This document shows, one piece after another, positions 39,240 through 52,336 of a DNA stretch of 64,000 nt; within the stretch, counting starts at the first letter, position 1; the number at the start of each line of letters is the position of its first letter. Source of the DNA: Chondrilla cf. caribensis (Eukaryota; Porifera; Demospongiae; Chondrillida; Chondrillidae); assembly GCA_964020155.1 (NCBI GenBank), contig OZ026562.1, forward strand, positions 62,001 to 126,000. Reading direction: 5' to 3'. The translations under genes were made by a program, and so were the position numbers. The notes under the pieces are model-generated. The model searched no databases and was not told the DNA's origin. It saw nothing but the letters and a program-made list of their open reading frames with translations.

Positions 39240-40518
39240 CTAAGACATTACTGTGTCACCAATCTTTTGTACAGCCTCATGAATCTCATTATCAGTCATG
39301 AACTCTGACAGAGTAATTGCATTGGCAATTGCAATAGTGTGGTATAGGTGGATGGAGTCCACCCAAACTCTCCCATTCATTCCAGGGACCACCTCAAACT
39401 TGAAACCTCTTTCTTTCAATGCTTCCAACACTGATGGCTTGGTCTGGAACAGTCTAACACGAGGAGGGGACTTGTTAGAAGCAGAGCATAGAAACAAACC
39501 AGCTGACGCACTTCCTACATAGTCCCAGACTACATGTGAACATAAAGGCATTCTCGGATTCCTTCAAGGGCCCTAAACCATTGGCTTTTCCACTTTTGTC
39601 AACACACGTTACCTCTGGTTCCACATCAGGGGAGGCGCTGCTGAGACGACAATAAACAACATCACCTACCTACGATGATACAAACAACAAACATCAACAA
39701 TCCAAGGAGATTCACACAGGAAACAACATCAACCTACAATAACTTATGCTGTCAAGAAAATGTTGACTAGCGTCTATTTTTAACTTAGAGTCAATGTTAA
39801 AAATAGACCTGCATAGCAACATTTTTTTATCCCACCAACGTACATAGTTGGCAATGCCATAACATGGTCTTGACACAAATATGTTCAAATACCTCGAAAG
39901 GTTGTGTGTACTTAGTGTCTGTGGTGCTGTGGGGGCCAATTCTGGTCATAGCACCTCACTTTCCAAAACTAAACAAATATGGTCAAAAGACCTCCTAGGG
40001 AGGTTGTGTGCACGTAGTAGTGTCCATGGTGCTATGTGAAATAGATATGTCACTTGAACCATAGATGCTTGAACATACCTGGAGGTTAGGCTTGTTCTTC
40101 TTAGTAGCCCCCTCAAATGCCAGCTCGGAAAGAGAAGCCGTACAGTGAGCTGCAATGTCCACCCGGTATAGTCTTTGTGTTTGGCTGATAATGCCAAGCA
40201 CACGTTCATTTGATGCTGGAACATACTAAGCCAAATAGTGCGAGATGAGAGGATACCTCTGTACGTGTCATAGTGCTAGGCACACTAATGTGATCACGTG
40301 TCACTGGAAATCTTAATCTGATCACGTGTCACATGACTCCTTACCCGTTTGTTATTGCAATCGATCCAATAAACCTTTCCTTCGCGTCCTCTCAGCAAAC
40401 CTGCGCGATAACACGCTATGTTTCCTTTGTCATCCACCTTCAATCCTGGTCCGAGTTTAAGACCATCCGTAGTGGAACCAACGATGTCTCCTGGAACACA
40501 TACACGACCGACGTCCAT
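39240..40518 (-). CDS. EXOSC3: RNA exosome subunit 3 (Rrp40)
   Basis: A cap subunit of the RNA exosome with N-terminal, S1 and KH domains. The reading begins [15 protein letters not shown], then the S1 part [20 protein letters not shown] and [20 protein letters not shown], and the KH part with [20 protein letters not shown] and [20 protein letters not shown]. The signature GMNGRVWV near the C-terminus is the KH GxNG-like motif typical of Rrp40. Convergent with ATG4 (156 bp between stops) and divergent from the OSBPL gene (158 bp between starts). Confidence 0.92.
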
Positions 40519-40676
40519 TTTTCACCATTACAATTGCAATTTTATACACGGATTTATACAATTCCAATTATGTAGGCCTTTATGAAAAGACGGCCTTGCT
40601 AAAATATGGATTCCGTAGTGGAGTTGTCATCGTTTGGTATTTAGTGAAGAAATCACATTTGAGGAGACTCACTGGC

Positions 40677-41388
40677 ATGGCAACTAACGCTGTTATAACT
40701 AACTCATACAGTAGCACTGATTCAAAGGACATCCTAGAAGGTCCCCTCTGCAAATGGACCAATATGGTACACGGTTGGCAATACAGGTGGTTCGTTCTGG
40801 ACAAGAAGTTGGGATTTCTTTCTTATTATACGGTGAGTGTAGTGCGCATTGGAGAAATATGTTTCTGGTCTTAGTTAGTTACGTGCAGGAAAAAGGCAAG
40901 GTTGTTTGATGGTGTGTTGTGGTGACCATAACTCGTGTTCTTTCCACTTGAAGTCGCGGGACAAAATGAAGAGAGGGTCGAGACGCGGCTGTATCAGGTT
41001 GAAGGTAGGTTTTGAAGTGAAAATGAACTGGTTTATTTATAAAGGAGTTGTTTCTATGACCACTTGTTGTCAATTTCAGGAAGCTGTTGTGGGCATTGAT
41101 GATGAGGATGAAAGTACTTTCACCATAAGCGCTGACCACCGAACATACCATTTCCAAGGTATTTGTATTTTGTTGTGTATGTCTATATGCTTGTTTGTAT
41201 CTATTTGCGTTTATACCTATTTATCTCCGTTTGGGTGTGTGTTGTCATGTGCACACACGTACATACATGTATTTGTTGTGTTGCCTTTAGCACAAAATCC
41301 TGATGAAAAGGATCGCTGGGTACAAGCGTTAGACCAAACGATAAAACTATTCAGAAAACCTATGCCAGTTGTAAGTGACTGCAGTTAT

Positions 41389-41443
<55 letters not shown>

Positions 41444-41704
41444 ATGAATAGTTTAAGTTCTCCGGATGTTCACTATCCCCCAGGTTAACATCCCACCTCC
41501 TCAACATCACCGTCACTGGAACCACAAGGAAGTGCTGGCAGAGGCAGAGGGCTACCACTTGCTTCTTGAAGAACAAGCTAAACTTTTATTTTCTCGTCTC
41601 TCAGACTCATCAACGTCAGACAAGATAAGGACTGAAATTAAGGTGAACTGGCAGTAACATACACAGTCACACTTGTGCGCACACGCACACGCACACATGC
41701 ACGC

Positions 41705-41755
<51 letters not shown>

Positions 41756-43392
41756 CACATGCATGTACGCACACACACTCACATTTCCATCTGTTCCTAT
41801 CTCTGTCTACTGCAGTATTTATTGGATCATTCTGGGAAGTTCATCCAGGTCCTTAAAGAGAATCAGGTAATAGTAATCACATGTCTGTCATGTGACACTT
41901 TCCTACCATCAACATTGGCTATTCAGTCCTGTCATTGCTTCCTGGGTGCATTGTGTGTGGGTGTCCCTATTTACAGTTTCCTAGTGTTTCTGTCTATTCA
42001 AGCTTCAAACTAAACATTTCCATATTATTCACGCTTACTTACACTTTTGAGTGTGAGTGTCACGATCTTTGTACCTTCACAGAGTATTGAGCCTTCAGCG
42101 GTAGCTGTTATCGACAACAGTGACGACAATTATCAAAAGAAGTCCTTAGAGAACTCCTCTGGGAATTCTTCACAATCCTTGGAGAGCTTTGAAGACACAG
42201 AAGGTGATAAGAACCCAAAGAGAGACTCTTCTGAAGAGTCTGATTCTGACAGCGAAGAGTTCTATGATCCTGTGGCTATGATAAGTGTCATTTCCGAGGA
42301 AGACCCATCAGGTTAGTTCACTCTTATGTGTGTATAAGGTGTTGAGGTGTGTGGGGTGTGTGGGGTGTGTGAGATGTGTGTAGTGTGTGTAGTATGTGTA
42401 GTGTGTGGGTGTGTGAAGAGTTGCCATGTGTGAGGTATGTGTGGTTTGTGAGGAGTTGGGGTGTATGAGGTGTGTGTAACATGCTCTCTGTGTGAGGAGT
42501 GTGTGTGTGAGGATGTGAGGATTATAGCACTGGAGGTTTTACCCTAATTATATAATCCACCGCTGCTGTTTAGATGTGGAAGAAGACATTGAGCTATCAG
42601 AAGTGGATGACACTCACAAAGGAGTGGCTCAGAACAAGAGTGTCATCATGTACATGTTGGGTCAGGTGAAGATCGGGATGGATCTCAGCAAGGTTGGGTG
42701 AAACTTGTTTTATGGCTGCTCCACCTCTAAGTGGCATTGGCCCTGTTCTCCAGGTGGTGTTGCCGACCTTCATCCTTGAGAAGCGATCACTGCTGGAGAT
42801 GTATGCAGATTTCTTTGCTCATCCTGATGTAGTGGTGAGGTGAGTTGATCGGCTGAGTTGTGTATGTGCATGTATCTATGTCAGCTTTGTTTCTGTAGTA
42901 TTGGAGATTCTGATGATCCGAAGATAAGAATGGTAGAGGCTGTACGGTACTACCTCTCAGCCTTTCACACTGCAAGAAGGGTTAGTACCATAATAGTTGC
43001 CTCCGACTGGCAGCATCACCACATGTTATCATGTAGATACCTTCATCTGGCAGCATCACCACATGTTACCATGTAGTTACCTTCACCTGGCAGCATCACC
43101 ACATGTTACCATGTAGTTACCTTCAACTGGCAGCATCACCACATGTTACCATGTAGTTACCTTCAACTGGCAGCATCACCACATGTTACCTTTGTTGATT
43201 GCAGGGAACTATAGCTAAGAAACCTTATAACCCTGTGTTGGGGGAGACCTTCGAGTGCTACTGGGACCTCCCTGGTGAGCCGCGACGAGCTCCCAACATC
43301 GAGGAGGAGGACATAGTGAGAAGTGGACCAGTACCTTATGCTGGATATGGTTCACTGACTTTCATTGCAGAACAAGTGTCTCATCATCCACC

Positions 43393-43444
<52 letters not shown>

Positions 43445-44961
43445 ACGTGTATGCGTGTATGGCATATGTGTATGTGTATTGTTTGTCATGATCTATTGAG
43501 TAGTAGTAATCCTGTCCTTGTCACAGTGTCTGCATTCTATGTTGAAAGTCCAAAGAAGAGAATGACTGTTAGTGGATATGTCTACACTCAGTCACGGTTT
43601 TTGGGACTCTCTTTGGCAACTCACTGTCTAGGGAGAGGTATGGACATTGACCACACCCCCTCAGTTCACATGCATCATTGACCACACCCCCTTAGTACAC
43701 ATGCACCACTGACCACACCCCCTTAGCTCCCATACACCATTGACCACACCCCCTTAGTTCACATACACCATTGACCACACCGTTAGTTCACATACACCAT
43801 TGACCACACCCCCTTAGTGCACATGCACCTCTGACCACACCCCTTAGTGCACATGCACCTCTGACCACACCCCTTAGTGCACATGCACCTCTGACCACAC
43901 CCCTTAGTGCACATGCACCTCTGACCACACCCCTTAGTACACATGCACCTCTGACCACACCCCTTAGTGCACATGCACCTCCTGGATCGAGATGAGGAGT
44001 ACAGTGGTAATCTGCCTAGTGCCTATGGTCGGTCCATTCTCACCACCCCCTGGATGGAGCTGGGTGGGAAACAGTTGCTTGAGTGCAAGAAGACTGGCTA
44101 CTATGCCAATGTGGAGTTCCACTGTAAGCCCTTCTACGGAGGCAGGAAACACAGGGTCACTGCTGACCTCTTGTGAGTGGGTTCCCTAGACTGACGTGTA
44201 CAGTACTTGTGTAGGTTATACACTACCACCCGTTGCCCTTGTACCAACACAGTCATGTCTCCGACCGTAAGCATCCCTTCATGTCTATTGAAGGAGAATG
44301 GAATGGAGTTCTTTACACAAAGCTTCCCAATGGGGTGAGTACCCTCAGTCTAATGAGAATGCCCCACCCAGTGCCACACCCACTGTTCTACCTGTGTTCT
44401 AATTCTCCAGAGTAAAGAGGTATTTGTGGACACTCAAAGTATGCCCATTATACGGAAGAAAGTTAAAAAACTGGAGAGTCAGGAGGAGTTTGAATCCAAG
44501 AGGAAGTGGCACAAAGTGACCCAAGCACTGATCAGAGATGACGTGGAGGCTGCTTCGGCAGCAAAGCACGAGGTGTGCTCACATCAGTGTGCATTGTGGA
44601 TCAATCTGTACTTGCAATGCGTGTTTGCTTGTTGTTGAGCATGAGGTGCATCCGTGTTGATGTGTGTTCATGCATATAGGTATGTACTGTAGGCTATGTA
44701 CTGACCATATGTATGCATGTTAACACGTACCTCTGAACAAATGCCAGATTGAGGAGAGACAGAGACAAGAGGCTCGAGAAAGGAAGGAGAATGGAGTTCA
44801 ATGGAAACAAAAGGTATGGAGGCGTGGCTATGAGGTAAAATGGGTGTGATTCTTCTGCCTTTCAATCTCCCATTCAGCATTTCCATTCTGAAGGAAATCC
44901 AAATGACCACATATGGTTTTACAATAACATGCTCCAAGAGAGGTTACAGAAGAAACAATAG
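40677..44961 (+). CDS. OSBPL9: Oxysterol-binding-protein-related protein, OSBPL9/10/11 type
   Basis: A lipid-transfer protein with an N-terminal PH domain ([20 protein letters not shown], then [17 protein letters not shown] and [14 protein letters not shown]) and a C-terminal ORD sterol/phosphoinositide-binding domain. The ORD has [20 protein letters not shown] and the family signature EQVSHHPP, which falls exactly at an intron. Then come [40 protein letters not shown] and [15 protein letters not shown]. The acidic linker ends [15 protein letters not shown], where EEFYDPVA is a plausible FFAT-like VAP-binding motif (inference). Introns carry arrays at both donors and acceptors. Assignment within ORP9/10/11 is approximate. 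Confidence 0.92.
41390..41440 (+). repeat. (AC)n array in OSBPL intron
   Basis: AC in the gene sense, about 18 bases after the donor GTAAGTGACTGC. Confidence 0.8.
41690..41755 (+). repeat. (AC)n array in OSBPL intron
   Basis: AC in the gene sense with GC and AT breaks, in the intron that follows exon end GGACTGAAATTAAG. Confidence 0.8.
42340..42515 (+). repeat. Irregular GTGTG-rich repeat in OSBPL intron
   Basis: Degenerate units around GTGTGTGGGGTGTGTG and GTGAGGAGT, starting about 25 bases after the donor GTTAGTTC. Confidence 0.6.
42981..43195 (+). repeat. About 39-bp minisatellite starting at an OSBPL donor
   Basis: Five units with core CTGGCAGCATCACCACATGT. The first, diverged unit starts at the donor GTTAGTACC that follows exon end GCAAGAAGG; later units read GTTACCATGTAG in the same position. 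Confidence 0.75.
43395..43441 (+). repeat. (GT)n array that is the donor of an OSBPL intron
   Basis: The exon ends CATCATCCACCAG at 43394 and the intron begins GTGTGTGTGT without any other donor sequence. The join G/TG restores [13 protein letters not shown]. Confidence 0.88.
43645..43981 (+). repeat. 30-bp minisatellite carrying an OSBPL 3' splice site
   Basis: About 11 units of the form TGACCACACCCCTTAG plus TGCACATGCACCTC. The real acceptor is CCCCTTAG at 43967 and the exon begins TGCACATGCACCTC at 43968. Each unit therefore repeats the acceptor plus the first 14 exon bases. Use of an upstream copy would read TG-CAC-ATG-CAC-CTC-TGA, an immediate stop. Confidence 0.9.
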
Positions 44962-45228
44962 CTCACCTTTGATCCTTCATATACCCCAATGAAATTATAT
45001 TATTAATTGCATGTGAAAGTATATAATAATAATTATATTGATTTATATATTATAATTATTATGTACAGTATTGTAGGATGCTAATTGTATGCAATGATAA
45101 GTATTATGCATTAATTGATATAAACTATTATAAAATAATCAGCAATAAAAGCGACTTGATAAATCAACAACTATTATACAGTATACAGTTAATTAAAGTG
45201 GACATCATAATACAATAATAGTGACAAG

Positions 45229-45828
45229 CTACACAATTAGTGGACAGCCTCTACCGTCTGGTCTCATGTTAGTGGCGAATATGATCAAGTCAGCCAGCCA
45301 CCAAATGAACAGCAGGCAGGAGAATAAGGTGTTGAAACCACAGCAGAACACACACATCTTGGTTGCCTTGGAGTCCTCGTCCGATACGCACCTCTCGGCA
45401 CACGACCCCACCTGGAAGACACAGGCGATCAGACCGATGATGAGTTGGGCAATGGCCAGGTCGTACCTCATGATATAGAAGTTGGCAGCTCCAAAGTTAA
45501 TCAGGAAAATTGACAGCAACAGAGCCGTTAACCGATCTAGAGACTTCACACACATTCTCTCCGAGCCTTTCACGTAGCAGAACCCCGCGACCTCGGAACA
45601 CGGACTCGTTTGGTTGTTAGTGGTAAAGCACCCGCTCAGGTCCACGCCGGGGTCGTTCATCGAACTACAGGAACACGTCCCGTTCTCCGTACAGATTCCT
45701 ACGTCTGGGAAATTGACGCTCGCACACATAGTATTGTTGCTACAACCGAAGGTACCATCAAAGGAGTTCACATAAGAAATGGTTCCTAACAATGAAAAAA
45801 AGACCAGAACTGTACGACAACACGTCAT
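45229..45828 (-). CDS. Intronless TM2-domain-like membrane protein
   Basis: 199 residues in a single exon. A signal peptide (MTCCRTVLVFFSLLGTIS) is followed by a cysteine-rich ectodomain of about 80 residues with several NxS/T sites, then two hydrophobic helices. ALLLSIFLINFGAANFYIMR and IWWLADLIIFATNM resemble the TM2 domain pattern: first helix ending G-A-x-x-F-Y, second helix W-x-x-D-L-I. A further hydrophobic segment lies between (DLAIAQLIIGLIACVFQVGS). It is not an evident ortholog of TM2D1, TM2D2 or TM2D3. Divergent from DOCK (245 bp between starts). Confidence 0.65.
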   Translation of the reverse strand: MTCCRTVLVFFSLLGTISYVNSFDGTFGCSNNTMCASVNFPDVGICTENGTCSCSSMNDPGVDLSGCFTTNNQTSPCSEVAGFCYVKGSERMCVKSLDRLTALLLSIFLINFGAANFYIMRYDLAIAQLIIGLIACVFQVGSCAERCVSDEDSKATKMCVFCCGFNTLFSCLLFIWWLADLIIFATNMRPDGRGCPLIV

Positions 45829-46073
45829 TCTTTGGTTTCTTCTCAACTAGGCTTCGAGAACCGCGTGTTAAGTGGAAAATACTTCGAAACTAGAGACTTA
45901 ATTCAGGATATGTCGGGATGACTCATGTAAAGGGGTTCGGCCGATTGCCCGAGTTATAAACGCACGGAGGCCAGTATCTCAAGCGCCATGAAGCGTTTAC
46001 CTTAACGTTCCGCGGTGGATGCCTTTCGTTGTTGTAGGCCAGTTCATAGTGTGTTCAGTTGACACAAGGCAGG

Positions 46074-49000
46074 ATGGCCGGGACGGGAGAGCGAGCCTTC
46101 ACTCGGCACATATCACGGTATGTGGGAGAAGGTGGAGTGACATTGATTACGTTGTTATTGAAATAATTGACATGTTGATTTTTCATTCTCCGGCTCGCGG
46201 TGGCTTCGATTAGACAATCTGCCAACGAAATACGCCAAGAGGTTTCGACTTCCTTTAAAGAAGATATCGATTCATCTCTAAAGACACTGGAAACCATTAT
46301 TCAACAATCGGAGACGAATCTGGTCAGTTCTGGCATAGGCACTCGGTATTGATATTGGTGATGGTAGTCGTCATAATACACCCTTGAGGTCACTCACTGG
46401 AGGGCTGAATGGCATTGTCCTGTCGGATGTGCATCCATTCACTTCTGTATTGCCCACAATCAGTGATGAAGTGAAGGAAAGTCTCCCTCTGTGTGTATGT
46501 GTGTGGTCTGGTGTGTGTGCAGTGTGTGGTCTGGTGTGTGGTCTGGTGTGTGGTTTGTGTGTGTTCATTTTTGTGTGTGAGCTATCACTGATCATTGCCG
46601 TCCCCAGTGCTACCCTATTATTTCAGTTATTTCTGCTATTGTCATTGACCAGTTCCAGAACAGCTCCAACACTTTGATGGAGCCAGAGACTCCTGTGGAT
46701 TACGAGAAGTATCTTGAAGATAACCGTAACAACATTCATGGAGACTCCTTGAAGGACCTTCTGCTGTTTCCTGATGATGATGTCCATGTTACCTCAGTGA
46801 AGAGGACCTACAGGACAACAGATATACCTGTTCCTGGTGGAGCCAAGTGAGTATTCGTGCATGGGTAATGTATGGTATGTATAATATCATTTGGCTACAC
46901 ACCATCAGCATATACCACCACACCGCCAGTGCTGTGTGCGTGTGCACAAGTATATTGAGATGCTAACCTGTTGTGTTGTGTCCCTGATTGTAGACGGTGC
47001 GAGGACCCTCTGGTGAAGGAGTGTGTGGCCACGTTTACTTCCGATTGGAACACCGTGGAGAGGAAGTATGGAGCCTTCCATGGACAGGACCACCGGACTT
47101 TGATGAGGAGATTCTCTTCTCTGAGGAGGACAGCTAGTGGGGTCAAGATCCTTCCCAATCAGGAGTATGAGGTGGACATGCAGGAGGACATGCCAGTGAG
47201 TGCACGGGGCTGCGTGCGGTGACCGCACCCTGTTCTCCTCCCGTCAATGACCTTCCTCCTGTTCTCATTCTCATCTCTGTAGGATAGTGTGTCCATTGGT
47301 AGCTCCCTCTCCATAGGTAGTGCTTATGACCTGGAGGCTACAGAGAACGATCCACTGAAGCTCTCTCTCTTGGAGCCTCCTCTGGACGAGCATGAAATGG
47401 ACGAGACCAACCGTCGCAATAGACAGGTCCCACGATTCAGCTCTCTCTTTTCTCTCTACCAGCTGCCGGACAGGGAGGACCTCATTGAGACTAGGCAGCC
47501 TGCTCCTGTCCCGGATGAGCCAGAAGGACTGAAGATATTGGTGAAGGTCTCAGACTTGAGACTGGAACCGCAGTTTGAGCCGATGTTTGCAGTGCTCGCC
47601 CTCTATGATGCCAAGGAGAAGAAGAAGATATCGGAATCCTTCCATATGGACATGAACCCCAGCGAGATCCACCACATGCTGGACGATCACATGAAAGAAC
47701 GCAATATTGCTACCCTCGGCCGTTCGGCCATTTTCTCCATCACGAATCCACACAAAGAGATATACCTGGTGGTCAAGCTGGAGAAGGTCCTCCAGAGAGG
47801 GGATATATCAGATGCCGCCGAGCCGTATCATAGAGAGCTGGACAGGAAGTCGGAGGAGAAGATCAGGAGTTCAGCAGCGCAGTACTGCAGACAGCTGGGG
47901 CAATACAGGATGCCTTTGGCCTGGGCCCCAGTCAACATCATCGATATCATCACTGGAAATGCCGGAGCAGGGACAGCAGCTGTGTCTTCAGCATCTGAAG
48001 TACCTGAAAGGCAGCCGTCCTCCTCCAGCCAGGTGGACAGGAGAACCAGCGATGCCACCAGGCCGAAGAAGGACCCCAAAGGAAGCCTCTCGGGACGCAG
48101 TGGGCTGGTGATGTCGGGAGAGTTCAACAAGGACGACACACTCAATATCAGTAGCTCCTTTGCTTCCGTCACTCTCACTGTTAATGCTTTCTTCCGTCAA
48201 GATGCCGACAAGATCCATGACGACAACATCTTCCGGTACCTGAGTGAGCTCCAGAAGCAGCCTGCTGCTCTCCATCGCAAGCTCAAGTCTATCTCGGCCA
48301 CTTTGAAGCTGGACATCTCCCCGCCCTACGAGAACATGCCCTGCTGCCTCACCTCCTCCCTCTGGCAGGTCAAGCCCTACCCCGAGGCCAACAGACGACC
48401 AACAAGAGAAATGGAGGAGTTCCCTTCCAAAGAGGTGTTTGCTGCCTCCACCACTTACAAGTAGGAACACACACTGGTATCAAGCTGAGTATATGTTCAT
48501 CTTTATTCTGTAACTGCCTCTATTTAATCATAGGAATTTCCTCTATGTGTATCCCCAGTCTGTGGACCTGAGGTCACAGTCCAAAGGTCAAAACATAGGG
48601 GTTAAAGTTCAGTTCATGGCAGGGGAAGACCCAAAGGTAGATGCTCTTCAAATAATCTATGGACGGTCCTCTGGTCCTAGATTTATCCGAGAGTACTGGT
48701 GTCCTGTGGTTTATCATAACAAGTGAGTATTGTGTGTGTGTGTGTGTGTAAATGCACATGTTAAACTATGCAATGACTCCACCCTGTATCCTGGTGTAGT
48801 CCTGTTCCCCCTGTGAGTGGTATGATTTAGTTCAACACCTCCCTCTCTGTGTGTGTTGTGCCCAGGTCTCCAGAGTTCTATGATGAGATAAAGGTGGAGC
48901 TCCCTTCTCAGCTGACAGATCGTCACCATCTTCTCTTCTCCTTCTATCACATCTCTTGCAAGAAGCCCAAGCCAAATGAGGACAAGCAAGAACCAGTGTT

Positions 49001-52000
49001 CATTGGCTGCACTGTGAGTGGATTGTAAGGTGACAATGCATTGACCCTGTCTGACTCACTCCTCTCTCCCTCTCTTCTTGCAGTGGATTCCTCTCTATCA
49101 GGAGGGCATGCCTACTACAGGTCTCTTTGATTTGCCCATTTTAGGGGATACCCCTCCTGCACACTATAGTGTTGTGAAAGCGGAAGGTAATCTCCCTGCG
49201 TTGAAATGGCTTGATAGTCACCGCCCTCTCTTCAGGGTCCACTTGGCAGTGGAGTCCTCGCTCCACCCAAAAGACCCCTTCATTGTGCAGTTCCTGAGGA
49301 AGTACTACATGATGGAGGGTACCTCGGATCCCGTTGTCAGCAATGGGCTGCTGGAAGCCATGAAGCACCTCACCAACGCCAATGCCCAGCAGCTCATCCT
49401 GTTCCTCCACCTCGTTCTCAACAACCTCTTCTCCCTGATAGTCCGTCCCTGTGCTACACCAGAGGATGCCAAGATCAGCAGCAGAGCTTTCCAGACGGTT
49501 GCCTCCGTCATCCACTACATCCATGAGCTCAGGCTCTCCAGTGACAAGCACGGCAGGAATATCATCCTCGCCTCGTACATCCAGCACCTGCTGACTGCTC
49601 CTGTCGGCTCATTTGGAGCTTCTGCCAATGAAAAGCGTACCACCATGCTAGTGGATGCCAAGATGGTGTTTGATGATGATGTTGAACGGCCGAGAACCTC
49701 ATCAGTGAAGATGTCCTCCACCAGCACCTTACCCTCCAAGAAAGGAAATTTTTCCATAGAATCCTCAGCACCAATGAGAGAATGGAACGGAAAACAAAAG
49801 GTTCGGTTCTGTACAAGGAGCCCACTATACGAGGGATCTGTGTTTTATTTCATTGTCATCTATCATCATTTCATTTTATTGCCATCTATCATCATCTTTT
49901 GCTTTCGACATTAGATGCTTCATGAGGACATTGCGTGGGCGTGGGTGTCCAGCCACCAAGATGCTCGACAGAGGCGGTCCATCCTCTCCAATGCTTGGTT
50001 CTTCTTCGATGTGATGGTGAGCTGCTGTTGACAGGAATGCTGTTATGTCCTTGTCACTAGTACGGTGTTGACCTCTCCAGATCAAGAGCATGGCCCAGTA
50101 CCTTGAGGCCAGTGGGAAGTTTGTTGTTCCACGGAAGGACAGGTTCCCCGAGAGGTACCATCGGGACCTGGAGTTGCTGGTGGAACATGTCACACAAGAG
50201 ATCACCGAAACCCACATCAGAGATGGGGAATACGCTTCTAACCTCAACCTCTATCTTGCCTTCTTCCTCCACGATGCCTTCTCCCTGATGGACAGAGGGT
50301 TTGTCTTCATTCTCATCAGGACATACCTCAAAAAGGTCAGCTGATAGCATGTGATCAGCAATGTAACTGCATGTGACTGTCAGATGCTTGCACTGCAGAT
50401 ATCCCTTTCTCAAGTGGACTACAACTTGACGGAATACAAGATCCAGTTCTTGAGGGTGATCTGCAACCACGAGCACTACGTCCAGCTCAACCTCCCTCTG
50501 AAGCCCTCCTTGATGCCTGTGGTCCAGGACGAGAGCCCGAGTCCTCCCGGTTCACTCGGCTCAGGTTTGGATGAGGTGGGGTTGTCTGCAATGGACTTCA
50601 TAGCAGAGCTCTCCCCCGAGTTCAGGCAGCACCACTACCTGAGTGGCCTGGTCCTGGGAGAGCTGTCCGTCATCCTGGACAGCAAGTGTGTTCTCATTGT
50701 GTGTTCACTCTGTGCATACATGGGACATCTCAAATCTGCACACATGAGTATATTGGTACACATACACACCTGCACCTACGTATGTGCGTACAAGCGCGCA
50801 CACATCATCATCTTCTTGTACTCCTACAGAGGTAACAAGCTCAGAGAGCAAGCTGTTGAGATGCTGAGAGACCTGGTGGCTGCTCACGACAATGACATCA
50901 GATACTCATCTGCAGAGTCCAGAAAACGTATAGCTACCATCTACTTCCCACTCCTGCCCATCGTGATGCAACATTACAGTGTTCTCTTCAAAGACAAGGA
51001 CCCCGGAAGTGATTCAGGATTCTTTGATAGAAGTGGGGACTATCGCCGGTCCGTCATTATCCACAACGAAGACAAGGTCAGTGACCCCTGTGGGTGTAGT
51101 GCTAGAGTGCATGTATTAACCACCCCTTTCGCTCTCTCCTCTGTGGTGTGGTGTTTAGAGTGGAGAGGAATCACCAGAATCGTCCGGAATACTTGGCCCG
51201 AATGCTACTAAAAATCTTCTAATCTCTTTCCTCTGGGTTCTGAAGAACCTAGATGTTGACCTCCTCCACCAGTGGTGGTCTCAGCTCAAGATTAGTGACA
51301 TCAACGACCTGCTGAACGTCCTGGACCTCTGTGTGCAGACCTTTGAATACAGAGTGAGTTTGGGGTTGTCTGTTCTGAATGCCATCTTGGGTGTGTCTGT
51401 CCATGGTGGGTGTGTCTGTCCATGGTGGGCGTGTCTGTCCATGGTGGGTGTGTCTTCTGTAGGGTCGTAAGAATCTCCTCACTGCACTAACCAACAGCGG
51501 AGTGTCCACAACCAGTCATCCTACAGACGTCAAGGCTCAGTTGGCAGCTGCCATCCTAGGAGGTCAGGGAACAGCCACTCACATGCTGAGGACAAGGAGG
51601 AAAGTTGCTACTGTCTCTAAAGGTTGGTCTGTTGAATGTTGTTGATGGAACATCTTCTCAATTCTCACTCACAACCCTCCCCCTCACCCACCCTCACTCA
51701 CAACCTTCCCCCTCACTTATAACTGTCCCCCTCACCCACCCTCACTCACAACCCTCCCCTTCACCCATCCTCACTCACAACCCTCCCACTCACTCTCCCT
51801 CACACATGCTATCTCCACAGGTACAGACACTGCCTCTCTACAGAAAAGATGGGGTAGGACCTTCTATGCTCTGTCGAGTGATCAAACAGACAGGTGAGGT
51901 GTGCTGGTGGAGTGGTGAGGTGTGCTGGTGGAGTGGTGAGGTGTGCTGGTGGAGTGGTGAGGTGTGCTGGTAGAGTGGTGAGGTGTGCTGGTGGAGTGGT

Positions 52001-52292
52001 GAGGTGTGCTGGTGGAGTGGTGAGGTGTGCTGGTGGAGTGGTGAGGTGTGCTGGTAGAGTGGTGAGGTGTGCTGGTGGAGTGGTGAGGTGTGCTGGTAGC
52101 GTGGTGAGGTGTGCTGGTAGAGTGGTGAGGTGTGCTGGTAGAGTGGTGAGGTGTGCTGTTGTCCTTGGTAAAGATATGATTCATTATTTTTGTTGTCCAG
52201 GCCTAAGGTTGATGCCAATGTTGATGCCTTCATTGAAAGCAGCCTGTCAGCTGAATGTTCCCTAACCATATTGGACACTGTGGAGGAGCTTA

Positions 52293-52336
<44 letters not shown>

